A stretch of 64,000 nucleotides of DNA from Methanospirillum hungatei JF-1 (lineage in GTDB: Archaea; Halobacteriota; Methanomicrobia; Methanomicrobiales; Methanospirillaceae): assembly GCF_000013445.1 (NCBI RefSeq), contig NC_007796.1, positions 2,082,936 through 2,146,935 on the forward strand. Reading direction: 5' to 3'. The notes under the pieces are model-generated. The model worked only from the letters and a program-made list of their open reading frames with translations. It was not told the origin of the DNA and made no database searches. Position numbers and translations under genes: made by a program. How positions within the stretch are numbered: position 1 is the first letter of the stretch; every line of letters begins with the position of its first letter. This document shows positions 19,942 through 30,400 of this stretch, one piece after another.

Positions 19942-20672
19942 GATCGAATCCTTTGTAAAAACCGGATTGAAGCAGGAAAAACAACATCTTCCTTCTTCTC
20001 TTTTCCCCCTCTCTGTATCTGAATGTATTCTCCCTCAAAACTACCCCGTTCAATAACATCAAATGGCTGCATTCGTTTAAACGAAATATCACGGGATGGA
20101 ATCTGGGTCAGATCATCAACCAATACCGGGTGATTCAGTATAAATGACCCTTTTTTTCTCGTGACAGGGCATTCTGACCAGGTAACGGAGGCCTTACTTC
20201 GTTTCTTACCAAGTCGGATATAGACAGGAAGATCAGGTTCATTCCCATCAAAGGAGAGGACAAAGAAGACAAATTTACCACCAGGAAGGATCTGTTTACG
20301 CACTCCATATTTCCCGGTTGGAGAATTCATCTGCTTTTCATAAGTGTTGTATTGAATATACTCATCACTTCTGGCATTGGTGATCTCACTCGCAAATCTG
20401 ATGCTTTTTACGGGTTTTGCGGGAGAGACATACAGTTTTGAGTAAAAAGACGCCGTATCTTCAACATAGGTCGGATTTTGTTTAGCAGAACCTTTCTTTA
20501 CCGGAACATTCACATATCTGCCACTACAGTACCCGAGAGCATAATAAAGAGCAGTATTCAGTATAAGGGGTCTGGTTGTATAGTTATTCCCCGGTTCAAG
20601 AGAGGCGAAGAAGAGTTCGCTCATCATCTCGAGAACACCTTCAAACGCTCTGACTGAAGACTGGTTGTTCAT
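19938..20672 (-). CDS. csc1: Csc1 (Cas5-type subunit of type I-D Cascade)
   Basis: A 244-residue protein with the Csc1/Cas5d pattern: an early FEGVLEMMSELFFASLEPGN, then ILNTALYYALGYC, and a C-terminal strand set. It caps the crRNA 5' handle in the I-D effector. It lies 17 bases after csc2 and overlaps cas3 by four bases. The identification rests on weak sequence resemblance plus its fixed position between csc2 and cas3. Confidence 0.85.
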   Translation of the reverse strand: MNNQSSVRAFEGVLEMMSELFFASLEPGNNYTTRPLILNTALYYALGYCSGRYVNVPVKKGSAKQNPTYVEDTASFYSKLYVSPAKPVKSIRFASEITNARSDEYIQYNTYEKQMNSPTGKYGVRKQILPGGKFVFFVLSFDGNEPDLPVYIRLGKKRSKASVTWSECPVTRKKGSFILNHPVLVDDLTQIPSRDISFKRMQPFDVIERGSFEGEYIQIQRGGKEKKEDVVFPASIRFLQRIRS

Positions 20673-20689
20673 ACGCTACTCCAGACCCA

Positions 20690-21697
20690 TTATTGATCTG
20701 CCAGGAAATCAGATATTTTTTCAATCTGAGTGATCAGAATTTCTTTTATGACTGCATCATCCTTCATTGCGTCAAGAAGAGCAGTCACCTCTGACTCTCC
20801 AAGGTCAATCCCAGATATCCTATGAGTCTTCAATAAATGTTGATACACTTCTAGAGCATTCTTTTTCACATCATGAAGGGGCAGACTGTCAAGTTCCAAG
20901 ACCCTCTTCAAAGATTCAGAATCAGGCAGACGTACTTCATCACCTCCGGCAAGCCGTAATGCGACACCCCGAGAAATTTCAAGACTTGAAGGGCCTTCCC
21001 GATTTGAGGCAAATACCCCTAAAATGTGATTTCTCGTCTTACCAAACCGTGTCCCGGTCGCACCATACCGGGTATTTCTGTCGGTAATGTTGAGAAAGAA
21101 CAAGACCTCTTCACAAGTTACATCACGTAATGTGACAACACAGGGAAATAACGTTCCTTCCTTGAAGAAATCAGGTTCACGGATCCCTGATGTCGCTTTC
21201 TTCGCATAATCATCTCCCGGAGCGTTCTGAAAGTACTCTTCAACTACAGAATTAATACCTCGAATGGTATAGGCTTCATCATACATGACTCGAGATGTGA
21301 CACTCATATCACCTTCTGATGCAGCACTACCAAATAATGCACATTCAGGGCATTTCTGACACATCTTCGTCACTTCCATCGAGCACCCACTCCAACCACC
21401 TTTCTTGTAGAAGGAGTTCATCTTTTCAGCGATTAGATCCCTTTGTAATGCTTTTGCTATCCGCCTGTCACTGGCAACCTGTTTTCTACCAAAGAGTTTC
21501 CCAACGGTCACTTCTTCATCTCCAATCCGAATGATAGATGAGTTTGCTTCAGTTCCATCGGTCGTGAAACGTGCAGCACTCTGCAGCTCACGAAGAATAA
21601 GAATGCTGACATAATTCTGTTTTGGTTTTCTCTCCGGCTTTTCGAGAGTATAGGGTTTAATACTCGCATAAAATGACTGAATTACTTTATCTGCCAT
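20690..21697 (-). CDS. csc2: Csc2 (Cas7-type backbone subunit of type I-D Cascade)
   Basis: A 335-residue RAMP-fold protein. The beginning (FYASIKPYTLEKPE, VSILILRELQSAARF), the Cys-rich CQKCPECALFG zinc-like loop and GATGTRFGKTRNHILGVF are typical of Csc2. Multiple copies coat the crRNA spacer. The ATG is two bases from the cas10d stop and csc1 follows after 17 bases. Confidence 0.92.
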   Translation of the reverse strand: MADKVIQSFYASIKPYTLEKPERKPKQNYVSILILRELQSAARFTTDGTEANSSIIRIGDEEVTVGKLFGRKQVASDRRIAKALQRDLIAEKMNSFYKKGGWSGCSMEVTKMCQKCPECALFGSAASEGDMSVTSRVMYDEAYTIRGINSVVEEYFQNAPGDDYAKKATSGIREPDFFKEGTLFPCVVTLRDVTCEEVLFFLNITDRNTRYGATGTRFGKTRNHILGVFASNREGPSSLEISRGVALRLAGGDEVRLPDSESLKRVLELDSLPLHDVKKNALEVYQHLLKTHRISGIDLGESEVTALLDAMKDDAVIKEILITQIEKISDFLADQ

Positions 21698-21699
21698 AA

Positions 21700-24600
21700 T
21701 TAGTTCTCCTGTTCTGATGACAAATCTTGTTCTGATTCGAATGCCTCTTTTCTTGATTCGAAATACTCTTCCCTCAGCTGTAGTGTGGCTGAATAGAATC
21801 CATCAGCGAGATCATTTGCAGCACGCTTTAATTTTCCAGGATCGCCTGAAGCTACCTGATAGAAGATATGATCCACAAAATACTCTGCAAATGATACAAT
21901 CAGACTGAAGTCGTATAGGCCCGGAGTCCTTGAGAACTGATCATCTCCAGCCCGCTTTATCATTTTTAATAGTCTCCCACTTACTGCATCCACATAATCC
22001 TCGCGAGGATACTGAGATCCTCTCTTTCCAAGAATTGCTTTAACAGATTCGCGAAATAGCTTCTCCACTTTATGGGGGTCATAATTCCTTGGAATCGCTA
22101 CACTAAGCCCAAGACGGGCAAGTTCGTGAATTGATGCTACTGCCATAGGGTTTTCTCCAAACGTGTCAAGTTTAACTGCCTGGAAAATAAAGCCAGGATA
22201 CTCTGATCTGATAATCTCTCCATCCACTTTTCGCCAACCTCTGGCGCTATTAACAAAACCACCCATACCACCTTTCTTTTTATCCTGCTCATATACCCGC
22301 CTGATCTGTTTCAATAACGTACTCCCTGGAAACGGATGATTTCGGAATGTCTGCAAAAATCGGACAAAAGCTGCATCATCCATTCGAATCTCATATCCCA
22401 TAGAAATGATCAGGGATGCTGTCATGAGAGTCTTTTTTAGATCTGATAATCTGATTCTATCTGAAAAAATTCTTTTAACTGCTACATGAGGGGCCTCCAA
22501 CAGAACAAACTCTGAGAACTCATCGCCACTAGTCATACATATCGGGTTTTCCCCGGCAACAACCCTACAGCCGGTAACATACGCCAGAATTAATGCAAGA
22601 TACGACCCAAAAAACCAATACTCTCCATCTCCGTTCCTTTTTTTATTAAAAACGAAATCGAACGTGGAATTCTGATAAAAAAAGCCCAGACCTGCATATT
22701 GACAGATGTTTTTCCTACCGGTTTCAGCAATTAAAAGCTCAATTATTGAATCCTCGGAAGGTACATCCTCCCTCAAAAATTCTCGGGCTAAATCAAGTAC
22801 TCTCGTTCCGGAATCGCCATCAAAATAATTTGCAAACTGACTGAAGATACTGGCTGTTGTATGACTGAAATGATAATCTGGGATAAGTCTGAAGTATATT
22901 TTATCAGAGCCTTTCCTAATTCCATGACCGATGGATCGAAGTCCCAGTTCAATCTGGACAGGAACTGATACATACAGACTCGGCTCACTTGAACCGATGG
23001 GAACACGGTTTGAGAAGGTATATTTTAGCATACTGACATCTTTTGATGTCGTCTTCCGTTCTTTATCATAAGGTGTATCATTGGTCAGACGACAGATGCC
23101 AGTCCCATCACAATACGCCTTAAACTTATTCGTTTTATTCTCGAACGAGCCATAGAGCATAGATCCATTGATACTCAGGTTCTCACAGAGCCATACCAGA
23201 AGTTTTTCTTTATATGGATACAGGATAGCAGACTCAAATTTCTCAAGGTTCTCTGAAGAAATAGTAGAAAGATACTCGTCAACCAGGGTATTCAGATAAG
23301 AAATTTTCTCCTGTATTGAAGCAATTTGTGAGAACGCTATGCCGTTAACCTCCCGGTCAAGAATATCACGTGCAATAGCATACGAATAATTCCAAAAACC
23401 ACCAACCGAATGGTGATCCTGACCCCTGTTCTCGGATGCGTAGGTGACCATCTTTTGAGTAAGGTCATCATTGGTCTGAAACATCCTGCAGGCCTCAAGA
23501 AGGGGATCATCGGTCGGGAGAGAACCGGCTTTGATAAGCTCTGTTATCACATCTTTTCTTATTCCTGATACTGCTCGTGCAAGAGGGATGATTGACTCAT
23601 CCCAGCCGGTGTCAACACCAAAATCGGAAAGGATGTGAGAACGATATCCTACCATACTTGGCATGAGCCCGATTCCAGTAATGGTAATCAGCCCAAAAAT
23701 CTCTTCTTCTCCAACAAAGACAGAATCCGGCACGAGAGTATACTTCTTTGCTTTTCTCTCTTCACCATGGCAGATAATCCTGACATCTGATACAGGGATG
23801 ACATTCCCGTCAACTGATATACTTTTGATGAAGTGAGCTGGGACATCAATCACTTCAGCAGGAGGATACTGCATCTCAAGATCTGATTTATTGAGAGTCA
23901 GAGAAGGAGTAGAAGTATCTATCTCAAAATTTCCGGAATTATCCTTTTCACTAGTCATCACTGCAGCAGCGAGAAATGCTTTTATGACGGTGTGAATACC
24001 TGAATAAAAGAAAAAAGACTCTTCAACTGAAAAAAGACCTTTTGAACCTTGTACCTGGATATATTTCTGAAGCTTCTCCGGTCTTGACAGCGATTCATGA
24101 GAGGACTGGATCTTTTTCTTAAGTTCCTGATAGATCTCTTCAATTTGACTTGCTTGAGTAAATTCAAAACGGCTATTCTTATCCCCCAGATAAATTACTC
24201 CCTTTTCAAAAAACAACAGGGGGAAGAGGGCATATTGTTTGGCCCATTCCAATACTGCAGCATGAACAACGTTAGATAACAGCCCAATTGATTCAGAGAA
24301 TGTATGATAAAAAAAGGTCTTTTTCGCATCTATAAAGGCGATATGCTTCTTCATCCCCTCTGTGACAACTGGCATTTCAAGACTTGCAAAAATATCCGCA
24401 AGCAAAACCCAGTTTTTATAAGTAATAAAGGTGTGTGACAGATCACCATGAAATCCCTGCGTCGGGTGTGTTGCAACAGCAACGGAGAGAAAATCGTTTG
24501 GCGTAAGTGCTGGAGCAAAAATATCAGCCTGAATGGCATGGGCAAAACTCATCACCTCATCTTCATTCAGATCAAACTGGTCTCTCCAGTCTTTTCCGAT

Positions 24601-24942
24601 CGTCTTATGAAGATCATGAATGGAAAAGAGGGCGATTACCTCCCGCAACTTAGAGACAGGGAGATAATGTGCAGAACCACTTTGAAGAAGCGTTTTGTTC
24701 AGTTCAATGAGTGCCTGAATTCCATTCCGGACATGATTTATCATTGGCTGGTCGGTCTTGCCGAATTCAACACTCTTTGCCGGCATATAAGCATATTTTG
24801 AGGTTCGAAGCGGATGGTCGATCGTCTGAAAATATTCATGCAGGAGTAGATCATAGTCCTCCTGCATATTTCCATGATCGTCGTGCCCTTCCCCAAACAA
24901 CATGTCATGGGTAAATACCGATGTAATTTTTTTAGTTCTCAT
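21700..24942 (-). CDS. cas10d: Cas10d (Csc3), large subunit of type I-D with HD nuclease
   Basis: A 1080-residue protein. The N-terminal HD nuclease residues are INHVRNGI (His70) and LFSIHDLHK (His109-Asp110, His112). The long remainder fits the Cas10-like large subunit of type I-D, which recognises the PAM and carries the DNA-cutting HD domain. I see no GGDD-type cyclase motif, as expected for I-D. The start overlaps cas6 by 11 bases. The identification is supported by the neighbours csc2, csc1, the HD-less cas3 and cas6. Confidence 0.93.
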   Translation of the reverse strand: MRTKKITSVFTHDMLFGEGHDDHGNMQEDYDLLLHEYFQTIDHPLRTSKYAYMPAKSVEFGKTDQPMINHVRNGIQALIELNKTLLQSGSAHYLPVSKLREVIALFSIHDLHKTIGKDWRDQFDLNEDEVMSFAHAIQADIFAPALTPNDFLSVAVATHPTQGFHGDLSHTFITYKNWVLLADIFASLEMPVVTEGMKKHIAFIDAKKTFFYHTFSESIGLLSNVVHAAVLEWAKQYALFPLLFFEKGVIYLGDKNSRFEFTQASQIEEIYQELKKKIQSSHESLSRPEKLQKYIQVQGSKGLFSVEESFFFYSGIHTVIKAFLAAAVMTSEKDNSGNFEIDTSTPSLTLNKSDLEMQYPPAEVIDVPAHFIKSISVDGNVIPVSDVRIICHGEERKAKKYTLVPDSVFVGEEEIFGLITITGIGLMPSMVGYRSHILSDFGVDTGWDESIIPLARAVSGIRKDVITELIKAGSLPTDDPLLEACRMFQTNDDLTQKMVTYASENRGQDHHSVGGFWNYSYAIARDILDREVNGIAFSQIASIQEKISYLNTLVDEYLSTISSENLEKFESAILYPYKEKLLVWLCENLSINGSMLYGSFENKTNKFKAYCDGTGICRLTNDTPYDKERKTTSKDVSMLKYTFSNRVPIGSSEPSLYVSVPVQIELGLRSIGHGIRKGSDKIYFRLIPDYHFSHTTASIFSQFANYFDGDSGTRVLDLAREFLREDVPSEDSIIELLIAETGRKNICQYAGLGFFYQNSTFDFVFNKKRNGDGEYWFFGSYLALILAYVTGCRVVAGENPICMTSGDEFSEFVLLEAPHVAVKRIFSDRIRLSDLKKTLMTASLIISMGYEIRMDDAAFVRFLQTFRNHPFPGSTLLKQIRRVYEQDKKKGGMGGFVNSARGWRKVDGEIIRSEYPGFIFQAVKLDTFGENPMAVASIHELARLGLSVAIPRNYDPHKVEKLFRESVKAILGKRGSQYPREDYVDAVSGRLLKMIKRAGDDQFSRTPGLYDFSLIVSFAEYFVDHIFYQVASGDPGKLKRAANDLADGFYSATLQLREEYFESRKEAFESEQDLSSEQEN

Positions 24943-25789
24943 AGGATTCCTCTACTACAGATACGATTACCTGGCCACATCCCCGTGATACACTTGATCC
25001 AACACCACAATATTCTGCAAAATAGGCAAGAATAAGAGAGGCATTCCGAATTGCTGCGGGAGCATCACTGGTGAAACTATAGTGGCATGTTCCGGTAAAT
25101 CCTTGTTTAAAAATGGGACGGTGATGCTGTTTTTTTGTATCATATATGGTATTCGTTAAGACAGAGTGAGTCCTGTATGTCTGGGGATGAGGAGATTCCA
25201 GCAGATATCTCCCAAAGTCATCGCGATTTAGCGAGAGACGCAATTCTTCAGGACAAACCTGATTATATTTTGAAAGGATGGAAAAAAATACAGCAATACG
25301 ATTTGGAAACATCTCGGTGACACGGCTGTTCCGATACTGAATACAGGTTGGAGTAATAAAGTCCATCTTTACTGCAGGTCTTTGGCACTCTTTAACCTTT
25401 TGAATTATATCCTGAAATGATTGATATTGTGTTTCAACCGAACAAATACATAATTCTCCTTCATGAAGGGAAAGTTCCTTCCTGTCAAGTAAAAAAGGGG
25501 TGATGATGTGAGTAAAGAGATCTTCATCCTCTGGATCCGTAACCCCGATCCTCCAGTGATATACCTCTCCTTCTAATATTCTCTTATGTCCTTTATGGAA
25601 TGATTTCTCAAACTTTCCCATCAATCCGGTGGTTGAAAGTGACGGGAGAGGTGAGTTATGAATTTTCAAACTGGTACTTGGGTTTTTCTCATTAATAAAT
25701 GAGAGGAGAGCAGAATATAACTGGTATCCATCACTGAGTGGGATATCGAAAGAAGTTTTTGGGGAAACTGTTAGATGGATAAGATGCAT
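24932..25789 (-). CDS. cas6: Cas6 crRNA-processing endoribonuclease
   Basis: A 285-residue RAMP protein. It opens with a ferredoxin strand (HLIHLTVSPKTS) and a DGYQLYSALLSF helix, and ends with the glycine-rich loop GVGSSVSRGCGQVIV. An early His/Lys-rich stretch could hold the catalytic His. It cleaves the pre-crRNA inside the repeat to leave the ATTGAAAC handle. It is the first gene of the cas operon and is divergent from the csa3-type regulator. Confidence 0.9.
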   Translation of the reverse strand: MHLIHLTVSPKTSFDIPLSDGYQLYSALLSFINEKNPSTSLKIHNSPLPSLSTTGLMGKFEKSFHKGHKRILEGEVYHWRIGVTDPEDEDLFTHIITPFLLDRKELSLHEGELCICSVETQYQSFQDIIQKVKECQRPAVKMDFITPTCIQYRNSRVTEMFPNRIAVFFSILSKYNQVCPEELRLSLNRDDFGRYLLESPHPQTYRTHSVLTNTIYDTKKQHHRPIFKQGFTGTCHYSFTSDAPAAIRNASLILAYFAEYCGVGSSVSRGCGQVIVSVVEESYEN

Positions 25790-25893
25790 AAGATATAATC
25801 AGAGTACCTTATCATAAAATTATCTTTACGTGTAGAGATTTTTTATCTCAAAATATTGCATCAGATGCGAAATTATGCAAGAGATTTATCAAT
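25790..25893. promoter_or_regulatory. Divergent promoter region of cas6 and csa3 with palindrome
   Basis: 104 bases, very AT-rich. A perfect inverted repeat GCATC-A-GATGC lies at 25858-25868, followed by a further TGCAA at 25877. It is a plausible operator for the Csa3-type regulator. AT-rich TATA-like stretches face both ways, but I cannot fix the start sites. Confidence 0.45.
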
Positions 25894-26565
25894 ATGAAAA
25901 CCTACATCTCTCCCATCGGATTTGATACAACTCATCTCCTCGCTTTGTTAGTACGATTTGGCATAGAGTCTCATGATGTAGTAATCCTGATACGACCTAT
26001 TGAGGATGATGACCGTTCATTCCGTGCAATTGAAGAGATACAGGAGTTAATACGGAAGATAGGCGATGACATTACTATTAAAATCCTCAAGGTTGATCAT
26101 CGTGATTTTACCAGCATGGTATATTCCTTCGTATGTACTCTCAACGATTCAGCAGGAAAACCTGGAAGTAATAATAAATTACATGTAAATCTCTCTGGTG
26201 GGCCAAGAGAGATACTTACTGCACTAACAGCTGCCTGTATGGCTTTATCTGATAAGATACATACTGTAACCTCTTTCTCAGATATTGATCGAGAACTGCA
26301 TATCATCTCTCTCCCTCATATCGCAAACTCGCCTGACGATAAAGAGTATCAGATCTTATGTGATATCAAAAATCATGGCCCTACATCTTTTGCAGATATT
26401 GCTTCTCGATTGCAAATTTCTGAAAGTACCATCTCGCGCCAATGTTCACGACTTTCAGGTCTTCAGTGGATAACGATTGAATCAAGAGGAAAAAATAAAT
26501 TCGCGACTATCTCTCCTTCGGGTGAGATCATGATTATTCGATATAATCCATCTTATGATGAGTAA
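25894..26565 (+). CDS. csa3: Csa3-type CARF-HTH transcriptional regulator
   Basis: A 223-residue protein. The N-terminal CARF/Rossmann domain starts YISPIGFDTTHLLALLVRFG and includes NLSGGPREILTALTAACMAL, the ligand-binding loop of Csa3. The C-terminal winged helix is at about residues 150-215 (ADIASRLQISESTISRQCSRL is its recognition helix region). Csa3 proteins sense cyclic nucleotides and control adaptation or cas genes. It is transcribed away from the cas operon from a shared 104-bp region. Confidence 0.9.
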   Translation: MKTYISPIGFDTTHLLALLVRFGIESHDVVILIRPIEDDDRSFRAIEEIQELIRKIGDDITIKILKVDHRDFTSMVYSFVCTLNDSAGKPGSNNKLHVNLSGGPREILTALTAACMALSDKIHTVTSFSDIDRELHIISLPHIANSPDDKEYQILCDIKNHGPTSFADIASRLQISESTISRQCSRLSGLQWITIESRGKNKFATISPSGEIMIIRYNPSYDE

Positions 26566-26699
26566 ATAATACAATAGGCCATCAATTGCAATAACGAAGC
26601 CCTTCCTCTTAACCCTCTATCCTCTGATATCGCCCATCAACTCGCATTTCGGATGAGAATTATAAAACCATCTTTAAGGATTGATAATAGGAAGGAGTT

Positions 26700-27011
26700 T
26701 TGGAGGGTAAAAATATATTCCAGGATAGAGAATACTATCCAGTGGGGTATCCACAAAAGGATGATCTTCGCTATCCCCATCAATGCATACGTTACCATTT
26801 CCTTACTCACCGGGGCTCCTTACTGTATATTGACCCGGTACAGAATTCTCAAGATTTCCTTCAAAGTTATCCTCTCTTCATTGAATTCCGACACCATGAG
26901 AGGAGAAAAATTTTATCCTTGATGTAAGATAGATATCTTGATCCAACAGTCTTTCCTTTGGGGATTATACGGTTGATTGAACTCAAACTAGGTATCGACG
27001 AGGTTCTTTAA
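26700..27011 (+). pseudogene. Broken ORF of unknown family
   Basis: An open frame (YPVGYPQKDDLRYPHQC ... HHERRKILSLM) stops at 26925-26927, then continues in the same frame as DRYLDPTVFPLGIIRLIEL up to a stop at 27009. The continuity across the stop suggests a gene with a nonsense mutation. The family is not recognised. Confidence 0.35.
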
Positions 27012-27077
27012 TTTATTATCCGCACGGCATGTTTTCCGACATTACAGAGGATTTCAGGAAGATTGAAGGAGACTGGC

Positions 27078-27188
27078 AGGTTAGCTCTGGATACCAATGC
27101 GATTATTGAATGAGATGTTCCTCTGGCATCTCGTGATAGTCATTTTTCTTTAGTTCAAGATTTGAAACTTGTTCAATGGGACGAATGA
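27078..27188 (+). pseudogene. Remnant of a PIN-domain (VapC-like) toxin
   Basis: One frame gives RLALDTNAIIE, the N-terminal PIN strand with its first catalytic Asp. A TGA follows, then in the same frame VPLASRDSHFSLVQDLKLVQW, the PIN C-terminus with its conserved S-R-D-x-H-F. About 70-100 middle residues are missing, so an internal deletion has removed the rest. No intact antitoxin is seen beside it. Confidence 0.55.
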
Positions 27189-27418
27189 ATACAGATATCT
27201 GCTGGTTGTTACCTCATTTCAATAATCTAAAGAATTATTAGACTTTTTTTGTATACAATAATCTTTCACCTTCCACCTACCAGATAGTACCAGACCCAAT
27301 CCACTCACCCACAGATGTATCTCCCTTCAGACGAAACTGGTGAGAGAACAGATGAATCTTATACGGCGTACTGTCCTGAAAAACAGACAGCCTGGGGACC
27401 TATCCGGAGGCTGATACC
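27189..27418 (+). other. Upstream region of the SNF2 operon
   Basis: No intact gene is seen. Bases 27307-27336 repeat the 30-bp element found at 5701-5730. GGAGG at 27406-27410 is a strong ribosome-binding site eight bases before the apparent, non-ATG start of the SNF2 gene. Confidence 0.4.
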
Positions 27419-30400
27419 ATCATTACCCTGCATGCCCTCATATCACCCCATACCTCTGGCATTGCCCTGTTTGGAGTTTCTGGAGACGAAGATTCTTTCC
27501 GTACCATCACCCTCAGCCATCGTGACCTCTATCCTCATGCTCTCCCGCATTACCTGCTTGCCGAGACGATTCAAAAGATAACCGGCATCTCCTCACAATC
27601 CTTTCACCGGGCTACCTGGACGATTCATGCCCCGGCACCCTCACCTCAAATTCCCCAGACCAATTATTGTGAACCAGAATTCAGGCAGGCACTCCTCTCC
27701 CGATATACCCTTCCAGGTCTCATCATCCCATACGAAATCTGTCTTGAGACGCTCACCTCCCTTCGGGCATCACCAGATATTCACATAGGTGACTCAATAG
27801 CCTGCCTCCTCACTCTGATGGAATCAGCATATATACTGGTCAGGGACGGAAAGTTCAAACCAGTCCTCACCCTGACACCAGAAGGATATCAGGCAGACTG
27901 GGTCCCGGCCCTCCTCCCAGATGATCTCGTATGGCTGGCCCGGTATGCAGCCGCTATGCCGCCGGTCATGCGATATGCCTCTCCCCTGGAGGAACTGCCC
28001 GAACCTATTCGAAAACCGGAGCAAATCATCTTTGCTGGCCTCTCCGGGATGATGGAGACCATTATCCGGCAGGCACTCAGACAGCACCCTCCATCGATCC
28101 GGCCAGGAAAGCGGATGATGGAACAGGAAAAAGATGCCCTTGCCTTCATGGCTCAACTCACCGGAAAAGACCTGAATACGCGGGAACATGAATTGGATCC
28201 GATCTTTGCAGAGAGGATGAATCACTGGCTTTCGTTTCGAAGAGAGGGATATATGCCCTTTCATACCTGTATCATCGTACAGGAACCAGGAGGGGAGGAC
28301 CTGGAACCCTGGACGATACGCCTGTGTATGCGATCAGAAGCAGATCCTGATCTCATCATCCCGGCAGGGACTATCTGGAACCTTCCCGAAGAATCAGGCG
28401 GAATCCTCCCCCCTGGGCCGGTTCTCATCCAGGAACTCCTCTCCGGACTTTCCCAGGCAGCATCAGCATCTCCTATCCTGAAAGCCTGCCTGTCCGGGTC
28501 GAATCCGACGACCGGGGAGATTACACTAGCCGATGCAGCGACTTTTCTTACCACAGAGGTTCTTGCAGTCAAAGACAAGGGATTTGACGTCATCCTCCCG
28601 TCATGGTGGACCGATGAGAAGTACAGGCCCCGGATAGAACTTGGTGCACAGAAGAAAGGGCCGGCTCACCCCCATGGGATGCTCGGAATATCAGAGCTTA
28701 TCTCGTTTGATTACCGGATTGCCATCGGTGATGAATCAGTCACTCCTGAAGAGTTCTGGCAGGCAGTCAGACAAAAGACGCCGATCATCAAAGTGAAGGG
28801 ACGGTGGATTTATGGGAATGCAGGTGCCCTTTCCACTGCACTCTCACAATTTGAGCGGCGGTACATCAGGGGAAAATCACAGGCAGGGGATCTCATCCGG
28901 CTGTCGGTCGGAGGATTTGATGGTCCGATGACTGTTCAGGTCAGGGGAACAGACGAATGGACCAAAGACATACTTACCATGCTCCGTTCTACCCAGGATA
29001 CTGCCGAATTTCCAATCCCACAAACCCTGAACGGTACACTCCGGCCATACCAGGAGATCGGTCATGCCTTCCTTCTGCGATGTACTGAGCGGGGATTTGG
29101 AGCCTGTCTTGCCGACGACATGGGACTAGGAAAGACCATTCAGACGATTGCCTGGTTTTTATCATTAAAAGAACAAAAGCCGGATATTGGTCCGGCTCTC
29201 ATCATCTGTCCGATGTCAGTTGTAGGAAACTGGGAACGGGAGATAAAACGGTTTGCTCCTTCTCTGTCGGTCTGGATCCACCATGGCATATCCCGGTGTC
29301 GTGGGGATGAATTCATCGCCCATATCGGCCGGTATGACCTTATTCTGACCACGTACAACCTGGCAAGCCGGGATATCGATCATCTCCTCCCGGTCAGGTG
29401 GTCTGCAGTCATCCTTGACGAGGCTCAGAATATTAAAAATCCGAATACGCTCCAGTCCCAGGCGATCCGGGAGCTGACTGCTGACCGGAGAATAGCCCTG
29501 ACCGGTACACCAGTGGAGAACCGGCTCCTTGAACTCTGGTCTATCATGGACTTTCTCAATCCCGGATACCTGGGGTCGCAGCATGCATTCCAGTCACGGT
29601 ATGGCCATCTGTCAGGAACAGAACAGGATAAACATGGGACCACAGAGCTTCGTCTGCTCATCAGGCCGTTCCTTCTCCGACGGATGAAGACCGACACGTC
29701 AGTGATTGCTGACCTTCCGGAAAAGATGGAATCACGGGTTTTTTGCACGCTTACCCATGAACAGGCGACCCTCTACCAGGCGGTTGTCGAAGATATGGCA
29801 CAGTCTCTTGAGACGGTAACCGGACTTGCACGACGGGGTGTCATATTCCGGGCCATCACCAGACTGAAGCAGATCTGCAATCACCCCGGTCTTTTCATCC
29901 ATGATCGGGGGGTTCTGCCCGAACGATCAGGAAAAGTCTCCCGACTTCTTGAGATGCTGGAGGAGGTCAGTGAAGAAGGAGATTCGGCCCTTATATTCAC
30001 TCAGTATGCTACGTTTGCAGAGTATCTTGCCCGAATACTCGAGGAGAGGTTTTTAATACCGGTATTCCTCCTCACCGGGAAGACCTCACGACGTGAGCGT
30101 GAACGACTGGTCAGGGAGTTTCAGTCATCAAAAGAGCCATCATTCTTTGTGATATCATTAAAAGCAGGAGGGACCGGGCTGAACCTCACCGCTGCGACCC
30201 ATGTATTTCATGTTGATCGATGGTGGAATCCTGCAGTTGAGGACCAGGCGACGGACCGGACCTACCGGATAGGACAGAAGCAGAATGTGCAAGTACACCT
30301 CATGATCGCTGCCGGAACACTGGAGGAACAGATTGACCGGATTAATGCAGAAAAACGGATTCTGGGACGGGAGGTTCTGGCACAGGGAGAGGATCTCCTC

